Assembly: GCA_020629875.1 (NCBI GenBank)
Contig: JAHDCL010000007.1
Span: 1 to 54,025 of the forward strand
Reading direction: 5' to 3'
Source of the DNA: Hellea sp.
GTDB taxonomy: Bacteria > Pseudomonadota > Alphaproteobacteria > Caulobacterales > Maricaulaceae
Length of the DNA stretch: 54,025 nt
Shown here: positions 18,726 through 27,396 of the stretch, one piece after another
Layout: the number at the start of each line of letters is the position of its first letter
Position numbering within the stretch: the first letter of the stretch is position 1
Position numbers and translations under genes: made by a program
The notes under the pieces: generated by a model
Seen by the model: the letters and a program-made list of their open reading frames with translations, nothing else
What the model was told of the DNA's origin: nothing
Database searches by the model: none

Positions 18726-19667
18726 ATGACCAATGCCCCTGCTATCGAGATTAAAAATCTCACCAAGACCTATGCGAAGAGCAAGAAAGCGCCGGCGAAG
18801 ACCGCGCTAAAGGGTGTTGATTTAACTATTCCCCGCGGCTCTATTTTCGGGCTTTTGGGACCCAATGGGGCGGGTAAATCGACGATGATTAATATCCTGG
18901 CGGGGTTGGTGAATAAAACCTCCGGCAGCGCTAAAATTTGCGGCTATGACATTGAAACCCAAACCCGCCAAGCGCGGGCATCTATCGGTATCGTTCCCCA
19001 AGAAATTGCTATGGACGTTTTCTTCACGCCCTATCAAGCCCTTGAACTCCAAGCGGGATATTACGGTGTTCCCAAGGCGCAGCGCCGCAGCGAGGAAATT
19101 CTGGCGGCCCTGGGATTGTCGGATAAGCGAGATGCCTATGTGCGCCAACTCTCAGGCGGAATGAAGCGGCGCTTATTAATTGCCAAAGCTCTTGTTCATA
19201 CCCCGCCAGTCCTCATTCTGGATGAGCCAACAGCGGGCGTTGACATTGAATTAAGGCGTCAGCTCTGGACTTATGTTGAGGAACTGCACCGCCGAGGCAC
19301 GACCATTATTTTGACCACGCATTATCTCGAAGAAGCAGAAACCTTGTGCGACCACATAGCGATTATGCATCACGGCGAAATTGTTGCCAATGAAAGCAAA
19401 ACCAACCTGATGTCCCGACTGGATAAGCGTACATTGCTCATCACCCCCACAGAGACGCTCACCGAGCTGCCAAGCAAACTGGCAGATTTAGAGGCGTCGC
19501 TAAATAAGGATGGGCAAATCGCGATAAACTATCGCAGTGGCACCGACTCGATATCCGCTATGCTGAATCAGGTCAAAGCGGCGGGTTTATCTATTCTAGA
19601 TTTACGCACAGAAGAGCCGGACCTGGAAGACGTCTTCCTCTCCCTCACCTACGCTCAGGACGGCTAG
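18726..19667 (+). CDS. ABC-2-type transporter ATP-binding protein
   Basis: A 313-aa ATPase subunit of an ABC exporter. Walker A is GPNGAGKST (near residues 40-48), the signature is LSGGMKRR, Walker B is VLILDEPTAGVD, and the switch His is in TTHYLEEAE. The ~85-residue C-terminal extension is typical of the YadG/DrrA/CcmA-like branch that pairs with ABC-2 permeases. No permease gene is adjacent: the next gene, pstB, is convergent four bases away. The close spacing to rfbD (13 bases) suggests the last gene of the rhamnose operon. Export of a glycoconjugate is possible, but the sequence does not look like the polysaccharide exporter ATPase Wzt, so the substrate stays open. Confidence 0.92.
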   Translation: MTNAPAIEIKNLTKTYAKSKKAPAKTALKGVDLTIPRGSIFGLLGPNGAGKSTMINILAGLVNKTSGSAKICGYDIETQTRQARASIGIVPQEIAMDVFFTPYQALELQAGYYGVPKAQRRSEEILAALGLSDKRDAYVRQLSGGMKRRLLIAKALVHTPPVLILDEPTAGVDIELRRQLWTYVEELHRRGTTIILTTHYLEEAETLCDHIAIMHHGEIVANESKTNLMSRLDKRTLLITPTETLTELPSKLADLEASLNKDGQIAINYRSGTDSISAMLNQVKAAGLSILDLRTEEPDLEDVFLSLTYAQDG

Positions 19668-19671
19668 GGAA

Positions 19672-20442
19672 TTAACCCGTACGGCCCGTAATATAATCCT
19701 GCGTACGTGTATTGCCGGGATTAGTGAAAATCTTATCCGTATCGTCAAATTCAATAAGATCACCCATATAGAAGAAGGCGGTTTTATCTGACACCCGCGC
19801 AGCCTGCGCCATAGAGTGAGTTACAATGATGATGCAATAGCGCTCTTTAAGCTCTTCAATCAAAGCCTCCAGCTTTGCAGTCGCAATAGGGTCGAGGGCT
19901 GATGCTGGTTCATCCATCAAAATAACTTCGGGCGAGACTGCAATGGCGCGCGCAATAACGAGGCGCTGCTGTTGTCCGCCGGACAACCCTGTACCTGAAA
20001 GTTTAAGGCGGTCTTTGACCTCTTCCCACAGACCAGCACGGCGAAGAGATTTTTCTACCAAGGCATCAAGCTCAGCCTTAGAAGATGTTAAGCCATGAAT
20101 GCGAGGGCCATAAGCCACATTATCATAGATAGATTTTGGGAAGGGGTTTGGCTTCTGAAAGACCATACCGACTTGTGCCCGCAATAAGACCGGGTCGAGG
20201 TTAGGGTCATAAATATCTTGGCCATCCATATGGATTTTCCCGCTAACGCGGCAACCATCAATCGTGTCGTTCATGCGGTTAAATGTCCGCAAAAATGTGG
20301 ACTTGCCGCAGCCTGACGGTCCGATAAAGGCAGTGACGCCGCGATCGGGAATATCGATATCAATCCCGTGCAGCGCTTCGAAATCACCATAATGAACGCG
20401 CACGTCGCGGCAGGTGAATTTAGTATTTATTGTGTCGGTCAT
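19672..20442 (-). CDS. pstB: Phosphate ABC transporter ATP-binding protein
   Basis: A 256-aa ATPase of the high-affinity phosphate importer PstSCAB. Walker A is GPSGCGKST (41-49), the signature LSGGQQQR and Walker [14 protein letters not shown], all diagnostic of PstB. It is the last gene of the porin-pstS-pstC-pstA-pstB operon, 21 bases after pstA. PhoU, which often follows pstB, is instead 22 kb away between phoR and phoB. The operon should be induced by phosphate starvation through the Pho box at 25455-25494. Confidence 0.98.
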   Translation of the reverse strand: MTDTINTKFTCRDVRVHYGDFEALHGIDIDIPDRGVTAFIGPSGCGKSTFLRTFNRMNDTIDGCRVSGKIHMDGQDIYDPNLDPVLLRAQVGMVFQKPNPFPKSIYDNVAYGPRIHGLTSSKAELDALVEKSLRRAGLWEEVKDRLKLSGTGLSGGQQQRLVIARAIAVSPEVILMDEPASALDPIATAKLEALIEELKERYCIIIVTHSMAQAARVSDKTAFFYMGDLIEFDDTDKIFTNPGNTRTQDYITGRTG

Positions 20443-20463
20443 AAGAGTTCTCTTGCCCGTTTC

Positions 20464-21753
20464 CTAGCGCCGCTGCTCTAATCGGTTCCGTAGCCATATG
20501 GCAAAGCCGTTCATGGTAATCAAGACAACAAGCAGAACAATAATAGCCGCCGATGTCCGCTCTGCCCAAGCGCGCTCAGCACTATCTGACCAGAGGAAGA
20601 TTTGAACAGGTAGGGCCGTTGCAGGTTCTGTAACTGAATTTGGCACCTCTGTGACAAAGGCCACCATACCAATCATCAATAGTGGGGCGGTTTCCCCTAA
20701 AGCTTGCGCCATTCCAATAATCGACCCTGTCAAAATACCGGGGCCTGCCAGCGGCAGCTTTTGTTGGAAAACTGCCTGGGTATGCGAAGCGCCAAGACTG
20801 AGCGCACCATCCACAATAGACGGGCTGACGCCTTGGAGAGCGGAGCGCGTGGCGATGGTAATGGTTGGAAAAACACGCAGCGCCAAAACCATACCACCCA
20901 CAAGCGGAATCGATCGCGGCATGCCCATAAAGTTCAAAAAGACGGCTAGGCCCAAAAGACCAAAGACAATGGAGGGCACCGCGGCAAGGTTATTGATATT
21001 AATTTCAATAAAATCGGTGAATTTGTTCTTAGGCGCAAATTCATCAAGATAAATCGCGGACCCGACACCGATGGGGAACGCCAAAACAAAGGCCACGACC
21101 AAAATCATGATAGAGCCGACAACGGCACTGGCAATACCCGCCAGTTCAGGGTCTCGGCTATCGGGATTCATGAAAAGAATTTTGTTGAATTTCTTTTTGA
21201 TGACCCCTCGCTCTTTGAGCGTGTCAGCCCAAGCGATTTGTTGATTGGACACTTTACGGCGGCTCTCATCCGTATCGCGTTTGATATATCCCTTGAGGAG
21301 CTGATCAATTTGGTCAGAGGCGGGTACGGTGATGGTGACTGTTTTTCCAACAAGGTTAGGGTTCTTATAAACCATCTGGCGAATTTGGTTGGTCGCACCG
21401 GAAGCTGAAACCAGCGCAAAGAGAGCTTGTTTGTCCTTGCGTTTGGTGACTTCGGGAAATTGGCTGTACATGGTGTTTTGAACAACGCGGCGATAATTCG
21501 CGCCGCGAAGCTTTTCAGGGTCGCGGGTGCCATCGGGGGCGAGAATAGATTCTGAAAGTTCAAAATCCATCGTCATAAAGTTTTGCTGAAAGGCGGTGTA
21601 CCCGGTTCCAACAATACTTATCATCAGCCATGCCAAAGCGGCCAAAGCGAAAAGGACAGCGGCGCGGCCCCACATGCGGAAGCGCCATTCTGTGCCGCGG
21701 CGCTTTTTCAGGCGCTTCAGTGCGGCTTTGGATGTAAAAGCTGTTTCGGTCAT
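20464..21753 (-). CDS. pstA: Phosphate ABC transporter permease PstA
   Basis: A 429-aa inner-membrane permease, longer than the ~296-aa E. coli protein because of a ~190-residue N-terminal extension. That extension contains one membrane segment (FALAALAWLMISIVG) and a soluble region, as in the DUF3333-type PstA of alphaproteobacteria. The C-terminal half has the six-helix permease core with an EAA-like loop (ALSLGASHTQAVFQQKLPLAGPG). It forms the channel with PstC. It starts three bases after the pstC stop, so the two are coupled. Confidence 0.96.
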   Translation of the reverse strand: MTETAFTSKAALKRLKKRRGTEWRFRMWGRAAVLFALAALAWLMISIVGTGYTAFQQNFMTMDFELSESILAPDGTRDPEKLRGANYRRVVQNTMYSQFPEVTKRKDKQALFALVSASGATNQIRQMVYKNPNLVGKTVTITVPASDQIDQLLKGYIKRDTDESRRKVSNQQIAWADTLKERGVIKKKFNKILFMNPDSRDPELAGIASAVVGSIMILVVAFVLAFPIGVGSAIYLDEFAPKNKFTDFIEININNLAAVPSIVFGLLGLAVFLNFMGMPRSIPLVGGMVLALRVFPTITIATRSALQGVSPSIVDGALSLGASHTQAVFQQKLPLAGPGILTGSIIGMAQALGETAPLLMIGMVAFVTEVPNSVTEPATALPVQIFLWSDSAERAWAERTSAAIIVLLVVLITMNGFAIWLRNRLEQRR

Positions 21754-21756
21754 AAT

Positions 21757-23001
21757 CTAATACTTCGCCCGATAACGGCGCACCACGGTGAGTGCGACGA
21801 CGTTCAATAAAAGCGTGATGATAAAGAGCACCAAGCCGAGCGCAAAGGCTACGAGTGTTTTGGGACTGTCAAAGTCAGAATCGCCGGTTAAGAGCGCCAC
21901 AATTTGTACGGTGACCGTTGTCACCGCCTCAAAGGGGTTAGCTGTGAGATTAGCCGCCTTACCCGCCGCCATATAGACGATCATCGTCTCGCCAATCGCA
22001 CGGGAGATGGCGAGCATAAACGCGCCAATAATGCCCGGAAGCGCTGCGGTGAATACAACCTTCTTCATCGTCTCTGATTCCGTTGCGCCCAAAGCGTAAG
22101 AGCCATCGCGTAGGGTTTGCGGCACGGCATTGATAACATCACTTGAGAGGGACGAAACAAAAGGAATAATCATCACGCCCATGACGACACCAGCGGCCAA
22201 AGCACTTTGCGTCGGAACAGAGAAGCCAAGACTTTCCGCAAAGCCCCTGACGAAGGGCGCAAAGGTTAGAAGCGCGAAGAAACCATAAACAACTGTTGGG
22301 ACACCTGCGAGTATTTCGATGGCCGGTTTGACCCATTTTTTGACGGCCCCGCTGGCATATTCTGTCAGATAAATTGCAATCATAAGACCCACAGGGCCCG
22401 CAATCGCCATAGCGACCAACATAATCAAGAAGGTTCCAGCAAAAACCGGGATTGCGCCAAATGAACCGCTTTGCCCCACTTGATCAGTACGAAGTGCTGT
22501 TTGCGGCGACCATTGCAGGCCAAAGAGGAAATCCATGAACGGCACTTCTTTGAAGAAGCGAAGGCTTTCGAAGAGGAGTGAGGCGATGATGCCAAGTGTC
22601 GTGAGAACCGCAATAACAGAGAGGAGAATCAGGAAGCCCTGGATAAAGCGCTCAACATAAGTTCGGGCCCGAAACTGCCCGCTAACTTTTCGGCCCGTCA
22701 GGATAATCGCTGCAAGGCCTGTCAAAATCGTGGCCACCAGCCACGCCACGTTAAAGCCTGTGCCGCTGCCCTTAATGAAAAGCCCAATGATGAATATGGC
22801 GAGGGTAGAAAGCCCAACGATCCAAGCCGTAAAATACCCGTGATAGCTGGCCTGAGAGTGCCAGGCCGTTGGCGCCATTCTTCCGCCCGCTGCAGCGCGG
22901 GCTGCACGGAATTTCTCTAATGCCGCGCTACGATTATAGACGAACCCGCCTATTGTCAGCACAGCGATGAGCAACATCATATAGATTGGAATTTGACCCA
23001 C
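21757..23001 (-). CDS. pstC: Phosphate ABC transporter permease PstC
   Basis: A 414-aa inner-membrane permease, about 95 residues longer than E. coli PstC owing to an N-terminal extension with extra membrane segments (IPIYMMLLIAVLTIGGFVY and IVGLSTLAIFIIGLFI). The permease core follows, with the EAA-like loop ALGATESETMKKVVFTAALPG. It pairs with PstA. It is separated from pstS by 125 bases that contain a strong terminator-like hairpin, so its expression is probably lower than that of pstS. Confidence 0.96.
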   Translation of the reverse strand: MGQIPIYMMLLIAVLTIGGFVYNRSAALEKFRAARAAAGGRMAPTAWHSQASYHGYFTAWIVGLSTLAIFIIGLFIKGSGTGFNVAWLVATILTGLAAIILTGRKVSGQFRARTYVERFIQGFLILLSVIAVLTTLGIIASLLFESLRFFKEVPFMDFLFGLQWSPQTALRTDQVGQSGSFGAIPVFAGTFLIMLVAMAIAGPVGLMIAIYLTEYASGAVKKWVKPAIEILAGVPTVVYGFFALLTFAPFVRGFAESLGFSVPTQSALAAGVVMGVMIIPFVSSLSSDVINAVPQTLRDGSYALGATESETMKKVVFTAALPGIIGAFMLAISRAIGETMIVYMAAGKAANLTANPFEAVTTVTVQIVALLTGDSDFDSPKTLVAFALGLVLFIITLLLNVVALTVVRRYRAKY

Positions 23002-23075
23002 TGGATCCCGCCTATTACCTGAATTTCTTTTGGTGCTCTAAGCCACCTTTGTGAAAGCTTTACGACAAAGAAAAA

Positions 23076-23103
23076 GCGGCGTCTAGCTTTCACTAAACGC
23101 CGC
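23076..23103 (-). terminator. Intra-operon terminator/attenuator between pstS and pstC
   Basis: Read on the minus strand, the 11-bp arms (one mismatch) GCGGCGTTTAG and CTAGACGCCGC are followed by TTTTT (23071-23075). It is placed just after pstS. Partial termination or 3' RNA protection here would give more binding protein than permease, as known for many ABC importers. Confidence 0.75.
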
Positions 23104-23126
23104 CTGTTGATGAATATGCGCCAAAA

Positions 23127-24233
23127 TTACTGACTATAAGTGCTTAGATTTTCAACGGCAGTACGAACCGCAGCACGCTCTGCATCAGGCAATGGAACAA
23201 GGCCAATTTCCTCGAGATAACCGCCAGGGCCAGCCGCCGCATCAGAGGTAAACTCAAGTGCGAATTCTTGTAGGCCCGGTGTTTGGCCGACATGGTCCTT
23301 TTTGATGTAAAAATAAAGCGAACGTGCAACTGGGTAATCACCTGCCGCGATATTTTCAAACTCAGGCGCTGTCCCGTCAATATTAGCGCCCTTAATCTTA
23401 TCAGCGTTTTGGTCTAGGAATGAGTATCCAAAGACTCCAACCGCTGTTGGCGTATTGACCAATGTCTGCACCAATGCATTGTCATTTTCGCCGGCGTCAA
23501 TCCACTTTCCATCTTCGCGGAGTGTGTGCGCGATATTCGCGAAAGCTTTTTTGTCTTCCTTGCGTAGCGCCGCAAGACAGTCAACTTTCTTGGCGCCGCC
23601 TTCCATAGCGATTTCGACAAATGCATCACGAGTGCCGGAGGTTGGCGGAGGGCCGTAAGCTTCGATTTTAAAGTCCGGCAGAGCAGGATTAATTTCAGAC
23701 CATGATGTGTAAGGGTTTGCTCGCAACGTGCAATCTGTGTCGGATGTCGGAACCTCTTTGGCAAAGGCCATGTACACATCCTTCAGGCTCATATTCATAA
23801 CCGGCGAGTCGACCGCGTTAGCGAGTACAATACCGTCAAATCCGATTTTGACTTCAACAACGCCTTGCACACCGTTTTTCACGCAATTATCAAACTCAGA
23901 CTTTTTCTGACGACGCGAGGAATTTGTGATGTCTGGCGTGGACTGATCTGCGCCTGAGCAGAAAAGCTTGTGACCACCGCCTGAACCCGTTGATTCGACA
24001 ACAACGTTAAAACCGGTCTTGTTTTTGAATTCCTGCGCAACTTTCGTTGAGAATGGATAAACCGTAGACGACCCAACAACGCGGATGTCTCCACCAGTCG
24101 CGGTTTGAGCAACTTTGGCCGCGTCTTTGACTGTCTCGGCCGCTTTTTCTTTAACCGCAGCTGTGTCGCCACCACCGCAGGCCACTAAGAGAGCGGCACT
24201 TGCAGCGCCTAGAATAAGTGTTTTCATAGTCAT
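23127..24233 (-). CDS. pstS: Phosphate-binding protein PstS (lipoprotein)
   Basis: A 368-aa periplasmic phosphate receptor. A signal peptide ends in a lipobox (LLVAC), so the mature protein is probably lipid-anchored. An Ala/Lys-rich linker precedes the binding fold. Phosphate-binding segments are visible: VGSSTVYPF (~51-59), ESTGSGGGHKLFCSG and the TSGTRDAF loop. The ATG at 24231-24233 is chosen because GAAGG lies eight bases upstream; a GTG three codons earlier overlaps that site and is less likely. It is the second gene of the operon, only 27 bases from the porin stop. The insertions relative to E. coli PstS are typical of the longer alphaproteobacterial form. Confidence 0.95.
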   Translation of the reverse strand: MTMKTLILGAASAALLVACGGGDTAAVKEKAAETVKDAAKVAQTATGGDIRVVGSSTVYPFSTKVAQEFKNKTGFNVVVESTGSGGGHKLFCSGADQSTPDITNSSRRQKKSEFDNCVKNGVQGVVEVKIGFDGIVLANAVDSPVMNMSLKDVYMAFAKEVPTSDTDCTLRANPYTSWSEINPALPDFKIEAYGPPPTSGTRDAFVEIAMEGGAKKVDCLAALRKEDKKAFANIAHTLREDGKWIDAGENDNALVQTLVNTPTAVGVFGYSFLDQNADKIKGANIDGTAPEFENIAAGDYPVARSLYFYIKKDHVGQTPGLQEFALEFTSDAAAGPGGYLEEIGLVPLPDAERAAVRTAVENLSTYSQ

Positions 24234-24260
24234 AACATTCACCTTCGTTAGAATGATTAT

Positions 24261-25400
24261 TTAAAAGTCAAAACCAAAGCGAGCAACAACGCCCTCGCCT
24301 TTATCTGCAGAACCGTTTTCAGCATCTGCGTCAAAATAGTTGATTCCAAAACGCGTTTTGCTTGTAGGCCACCAATCAGCACCTAAAACAATTGTGTCAA
24401 GCTTCCCAGTATATACCGCGTCTTGCAAATCGACACTGTCATACCGCGCAACAAGAGATACCGCACCATATCCGCCCTGACCAAACGGTTTGTGAACCTT
24501 AGGACGATTAAACTTATGGCCTTTGTAAACCTTTTCGCCGCCAAAGAAGACACCCACTTCGCCATAATAACCGCCAAAACTGGCATCTTCATTCGCACCT
24601 TCACCCTTGGCGCTTAGGAAAGAGGCTTCACCAGCCGCCCATAATTTGCCAGTTGTGGCTGCGGCTTCAACACCAAATGTATTATCGCTCTTGGCAAAAC
24701 GGCCCGTATCGATGATCCGAGATGGAGCAACATGTGTATAAGGACGCTGGCGATAACGCAGGTTTGAGCTGTCATCACCTTTTTCCCGGTAACGCCATGA
24801 GGCTCCCAAGTGAACGGTCATGTCATCTGTTTTTATTGGGTTATAAGTTGCACGCGCCGAAGCCGCTTTGCCGCGTTTCGGAGAACCGCCATCAGTACCT
24901 TCAAGGTTCGAGGTGAATACACCCGCAGCGAAAGAGTAATTATCCCCACCTGTCGAGGCGGTAATACCCACACGACGTGAAAATCCAAAAGCGTCGGTAA
25001 ATGCTGAACGCTCTAGCGTTGAAATGAAACGCGACGACGTTTGCTCATCTAATGAAACAGTCGTCTTTTGCTGACCTGCTTTTATTTTCCAAGCGCCGCC
25101 ACCGGGCTTATACTCTATCAACGCATCCTCGAAAACGAGTTTGTCATCTTCGGTGTCGATGGTCGTTTCGACCTTATATTTTAAGTTCTTCGCAAGCTTA
25201 CCTGAGGCATTTACACGAAAGCGGCGAATTTCTTCATCTTGAATTTCGCTATCGGGATCACTTAAGTCCGCAATTGTGTAATCAAGCATGAACCGCCCAC
25301 CAAAATCGATGGTGAAGTCCTGAGCAAAACTGGCTGTCGGTAACGCCATAGTCGCGGCCAAAGCTGAAACGGCTAGGCCGTTCTTAAGATTTATTGTCAT
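24261..25400 (-). CDS. Phosphate-selective porin (OprO/OprP family)
   Basis: A 379-aa outer-membrane porin with a signal peptide (cleavage near ASFA-QDF). The N-terminal strand DFTIDFGGRFMLDYT and the segment IRRFRVNASGKLAKNLKYKVE match the OprO/OprP family. The protein has alternating beta-strands and a C-terminal Phe (VARFGFDF). The barrel carries many Lys and Arg residues, as expected for an anion-selective channel. It is the first gene of the pst operon and directly follows the Pho box, so it very likely admits phosphate or polyphosphate under starvation. AGAGGT precedes the ATG. Confidence 0.93.
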   Translation of the reverse strand: MTINLKNGLAVSALAATMALPTASFAQDFTIDFGGRFMLDYTIADLSDPDSEIQDEEIRRFRVNASGKLAKNLKYKVETTIDTEDDKLVFEDALIEYKPGGGAWKIKAGQQKTTVSLDEQTSSRFISTLERSAFTDAFGFSRRVGITASTGGDNYSFAAGVFTSNLEGTDGGSPKRGKAASARATYNPIKTDDMTVHLGASWRYREKGDDSSNLRYRQRPYTHVAPSRIIDTGRFAKSDNTFGVEAAATTGKLWAAGEASFLSAKGEGANEDASFGGYYGEVGVFFGGEKVYKGHKFNRPKVHKPFGQGGYGAVSLVARYDSVDLQDAVYTGKLDTIVLGADWWPTSKTRFGINYFDADAENGSADKGEGVVARFGFDF

Positions 25401-25454
25401 CGTTCTAACCTCTAAGACGATGTGATGTTGTTGGCGGCGCTATGGCAGAGTCGT

Positions 25455-25494
25455 TTGACAGTTTTTTACATTTTTTATGACAGTTTCGTGACAG
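25455..25494 (-). promoter_or_regulatory. Tandem PhoB box upstream of the porin-pst operon
   Basis: On the minus strand, CTGTCAC (25488-25494) and CTGTCAT (25477-25483) are spaced by GAAA, an almost perfect Pho box (7-4-7). An AT-rich degenerate half-site follows at about 25465-25472, then CTGTCAA at 25455-25461. All lie on an 11-bp period. The box ends 54 bases before the porin start codon. This supports direct activation by PhoB, which is encoded at 42467-43156. Confidence 0.9.
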
Positions 25495-25559
25495 TCACAG
25501 ATTCACATCGGTTTCTGAAATAGCTTTCTTTTCATGCCTATCCTCTCTAACAGAATCGG

Positions 25560-26948
25560 ATGTCTGAAATGCTGACAGAAACCTCGCCGCAAAAAGCGGT
25601 ACTGCCAAATACATGGCTTGGCGAAATGCGTGCTTTGCTCTGGCTAGGCATCCCCATGGCCGCCGCGCAGTTCATTCAGTTTTTTGTCTATTTTATAGAT
25701 ACCGTCATGATTGGCCGTATTAGCCCAGAAGATGTTGCCGCCGCTGGTTTAGGCTCAGTTATTTATTTCGCTTTTTGGATGCTAGGCTCCGGCCCCGTCA
25801 TGGCGGTCTCCCCGCTTGTCTCCCAAGCCATGGGCGCAAACCAAAATGATACGCGCGACGCTCGGCGTTCCGTACGCATGGTTATCTGGGTGATATTTAT
25901 GATGACGCCACTCATCGTCATTATGCTCTCTTTCACCGAAGAACTCCTATTGGCGTTTGGGCAAGATCCGACCGTTTCTGCGAAAGCAGGCAAATATGTC
26001 ATAGCCTTGGCAATCGGATTACCCTTCGCAATGGCTACGATGGCGCTTCGTAATTTTCTCGCCGCTTTAGAAAAAACGCTCATCCCCCTCATATTGGTCG
26101 CCATTGGTACAGCCGTTAATGGAGCTCTGAACTACATATTCATTTTTGGTAACTTTGGTGCTCCACGCCTAGAGTTGGTGGGCGCAGGCATAGCCTCGTC
26201 GCTGGCTTATATCTTCAGCTTTTTTACCTTTGTTTTATATATTCGCGTCGATAGGCGGGCCAATAGCTTTCAGATTTTCAGAAATTTTTGGAAGCCGGAT
26301 TGGGCCCGTTTGAAAGAGGTCGTAATGCTGGGCTGGCCGATAAGCCTGACAACCGTCTTTGAAGGGATGCTATTTAATGCGGCAATCATCGTTATGGGGC
26401 TGATTGGCGTTCTAGAAGCTGCTGCCTACCAGATAGCGCTTAACGTCGCGGCACTCGCCTTTATGCTCCCTTGGGGTATGTCCATGGCGGGGGCCGTAAG
26501 AATTGGGCTGGCAGAGGGTGCGGGTAATAAACCAGCGACACGGCGCGCGGCGAGTACAACTTTAATCGCCTCTATATTTGCAATTATGATTCTAGCCATC
26601 CCCGTGGCGCTCTTCCCAGAATTCACAGCATCGCTCTATCTAAATTTAGAAAATCCAGAGAACGCAGATGTCATCGCATTGGTGGTGGGCTTTTTGCCTA
26701 TTGCGACGGCCTTCATGTTTTTTGACTCCGTTCAGGTAGCCGCGAACCAACTCTTAAGAGGCCTCAAAGACGTCAACTGGCCCATGCTGTTTACTGGTAT
26801 CAGCTATTGGGTCGTCGGCTTTCCCTTAGCTTATTACTTAGCGCTAAAAACAGAGGTTGGCGCGAATGGTGTTTGGTATGGCCTTCTTATCGCCCTGGCC
26901 GTCGCGTCAATCTTGCTCGGAGGCAGGCTGATAAGGCGGCTTCGTTAA
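25560..26948 (+). CDS. MATE family efflux transporter
   Basis: A 462-aa inner-membrane protein with about twelve membrane segments in two similar halves. The first half has the MATE signature region (LWLGIPMAAAQFIQFFVYFIDTVMIG) and PLVSQAMGANQ; the second half repeats it (VVMLGWPISLTTVFEGMLF, MSMAGAVRIGLAEGAG). It exports cationic compounds or drugs in exchange for Na+ or H+, most like the NorM branch. The start ATG at 25560 has only a weak upstream site, and an in-frame ATG three codons later is possible. It is transcribed away from the porin gene, and its 3' end overlaps the convergent DUF1491 gene by four bases. Confidence 0.93.
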   Translation: MSEMLTETSPQKAVLPNTWLGEMRALLWLGIPMAAAQFIQFFVYFIDTVMIGRISPEDVAAAGLGSVIYFAFWMLGSGPVMAVSPLVSQAMGANQNDTRDARRSVRMVIWVIFMMTPLIVIMLSFTEELLLAFGQDPTVSAKAGKYVIALAIGLPFAMATMALRNFLAALEKTLIPLILVAIGTAVNGALNYIFIFGNFGAPRLELVGAGIASSLAYIFSFFTFVLYIRVDRRANSFQIFRNFWKPDWARLKEVVMLGWPISLTTVFEGMLFNAAIIVMGLIGVLEAAAYQIALNVAALAFMLPWGMSMAGAVRIGLAEGAGNKPATRRAASTTLIASIFAIMILAIPVALFPEFTASLYLNLENPENADVIALVVGFLPIATAFMFFDSVQVAANQLLRGLKDVNWPMLFTGISYWVVGFPLAYYLALKTEVGANGVWYGLLIALAVASILLGGRLIRRLR

Positions 26949-27286
26949 CCCCCTTGAGGCAATTCGATCGGCTCGGTCAAAAAATGTCGGCCCTGCCTAT
27001 CTTCAATTTCGACAATCCAGAGATCCGGGTCATCATCGACTCGGTTATTGATATAGAGATCAATTTCGCGCTCTTCCGCGGGCCCTTTTGGAAGCCAAAC
27101 ACGTTCCCCTGCCATGTTGCGTATAGGCCGATACAGAACGGCCTCGCCGTCACCTAATCGAACCTTCACAAGACACGCGCCCGCGTCCTTATCTCCGCGC
27201 TTCACGACAGCTGCAAAGGCGCCTGAGACCTCGGCGCGTCGGATGAGAGCGGAAGTCCAGAAACCGGCTTTTAAATTTGGCGTCAT
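26945..27286 (-). CDS. DUF1491 family protein
   Basis: A 113-aa soluble protein that matches the alphaproteobacterial DUF1491 pattern: LKAGFWTSALIRRAEVSGAF at the N-terminus, RGDKDAGACLVKV, and a C-terminal DPDLWIVEIEDRQGRHF. The function is unknown. The length is normal for the family. It is convergent with the MATE gene (four-base overlap) and divergent from the bcsB-like gene. Confidence 0.88.
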   Translation of the reverse strand: MTPNLKAGFWTSALIRRAEVSGAFAAVVKRGDKDAGACLVKVRLGDGEAVLYRPIRNMAGERVWLPKGPAEEREIDLYINNRVDDDPDLWIVEIEDRQGRHFLTEPIELPQGG

Positions 27287-27396
27287 TCTTGCAACTAACC
27301 TCTAAATTGACAGATCACAGATAAATTCGCGGTACAGGCCATATTTGGCACTTATCTTGCTCCGTTAGCTTTATGTTAATCATAAGGCGTCGGACT

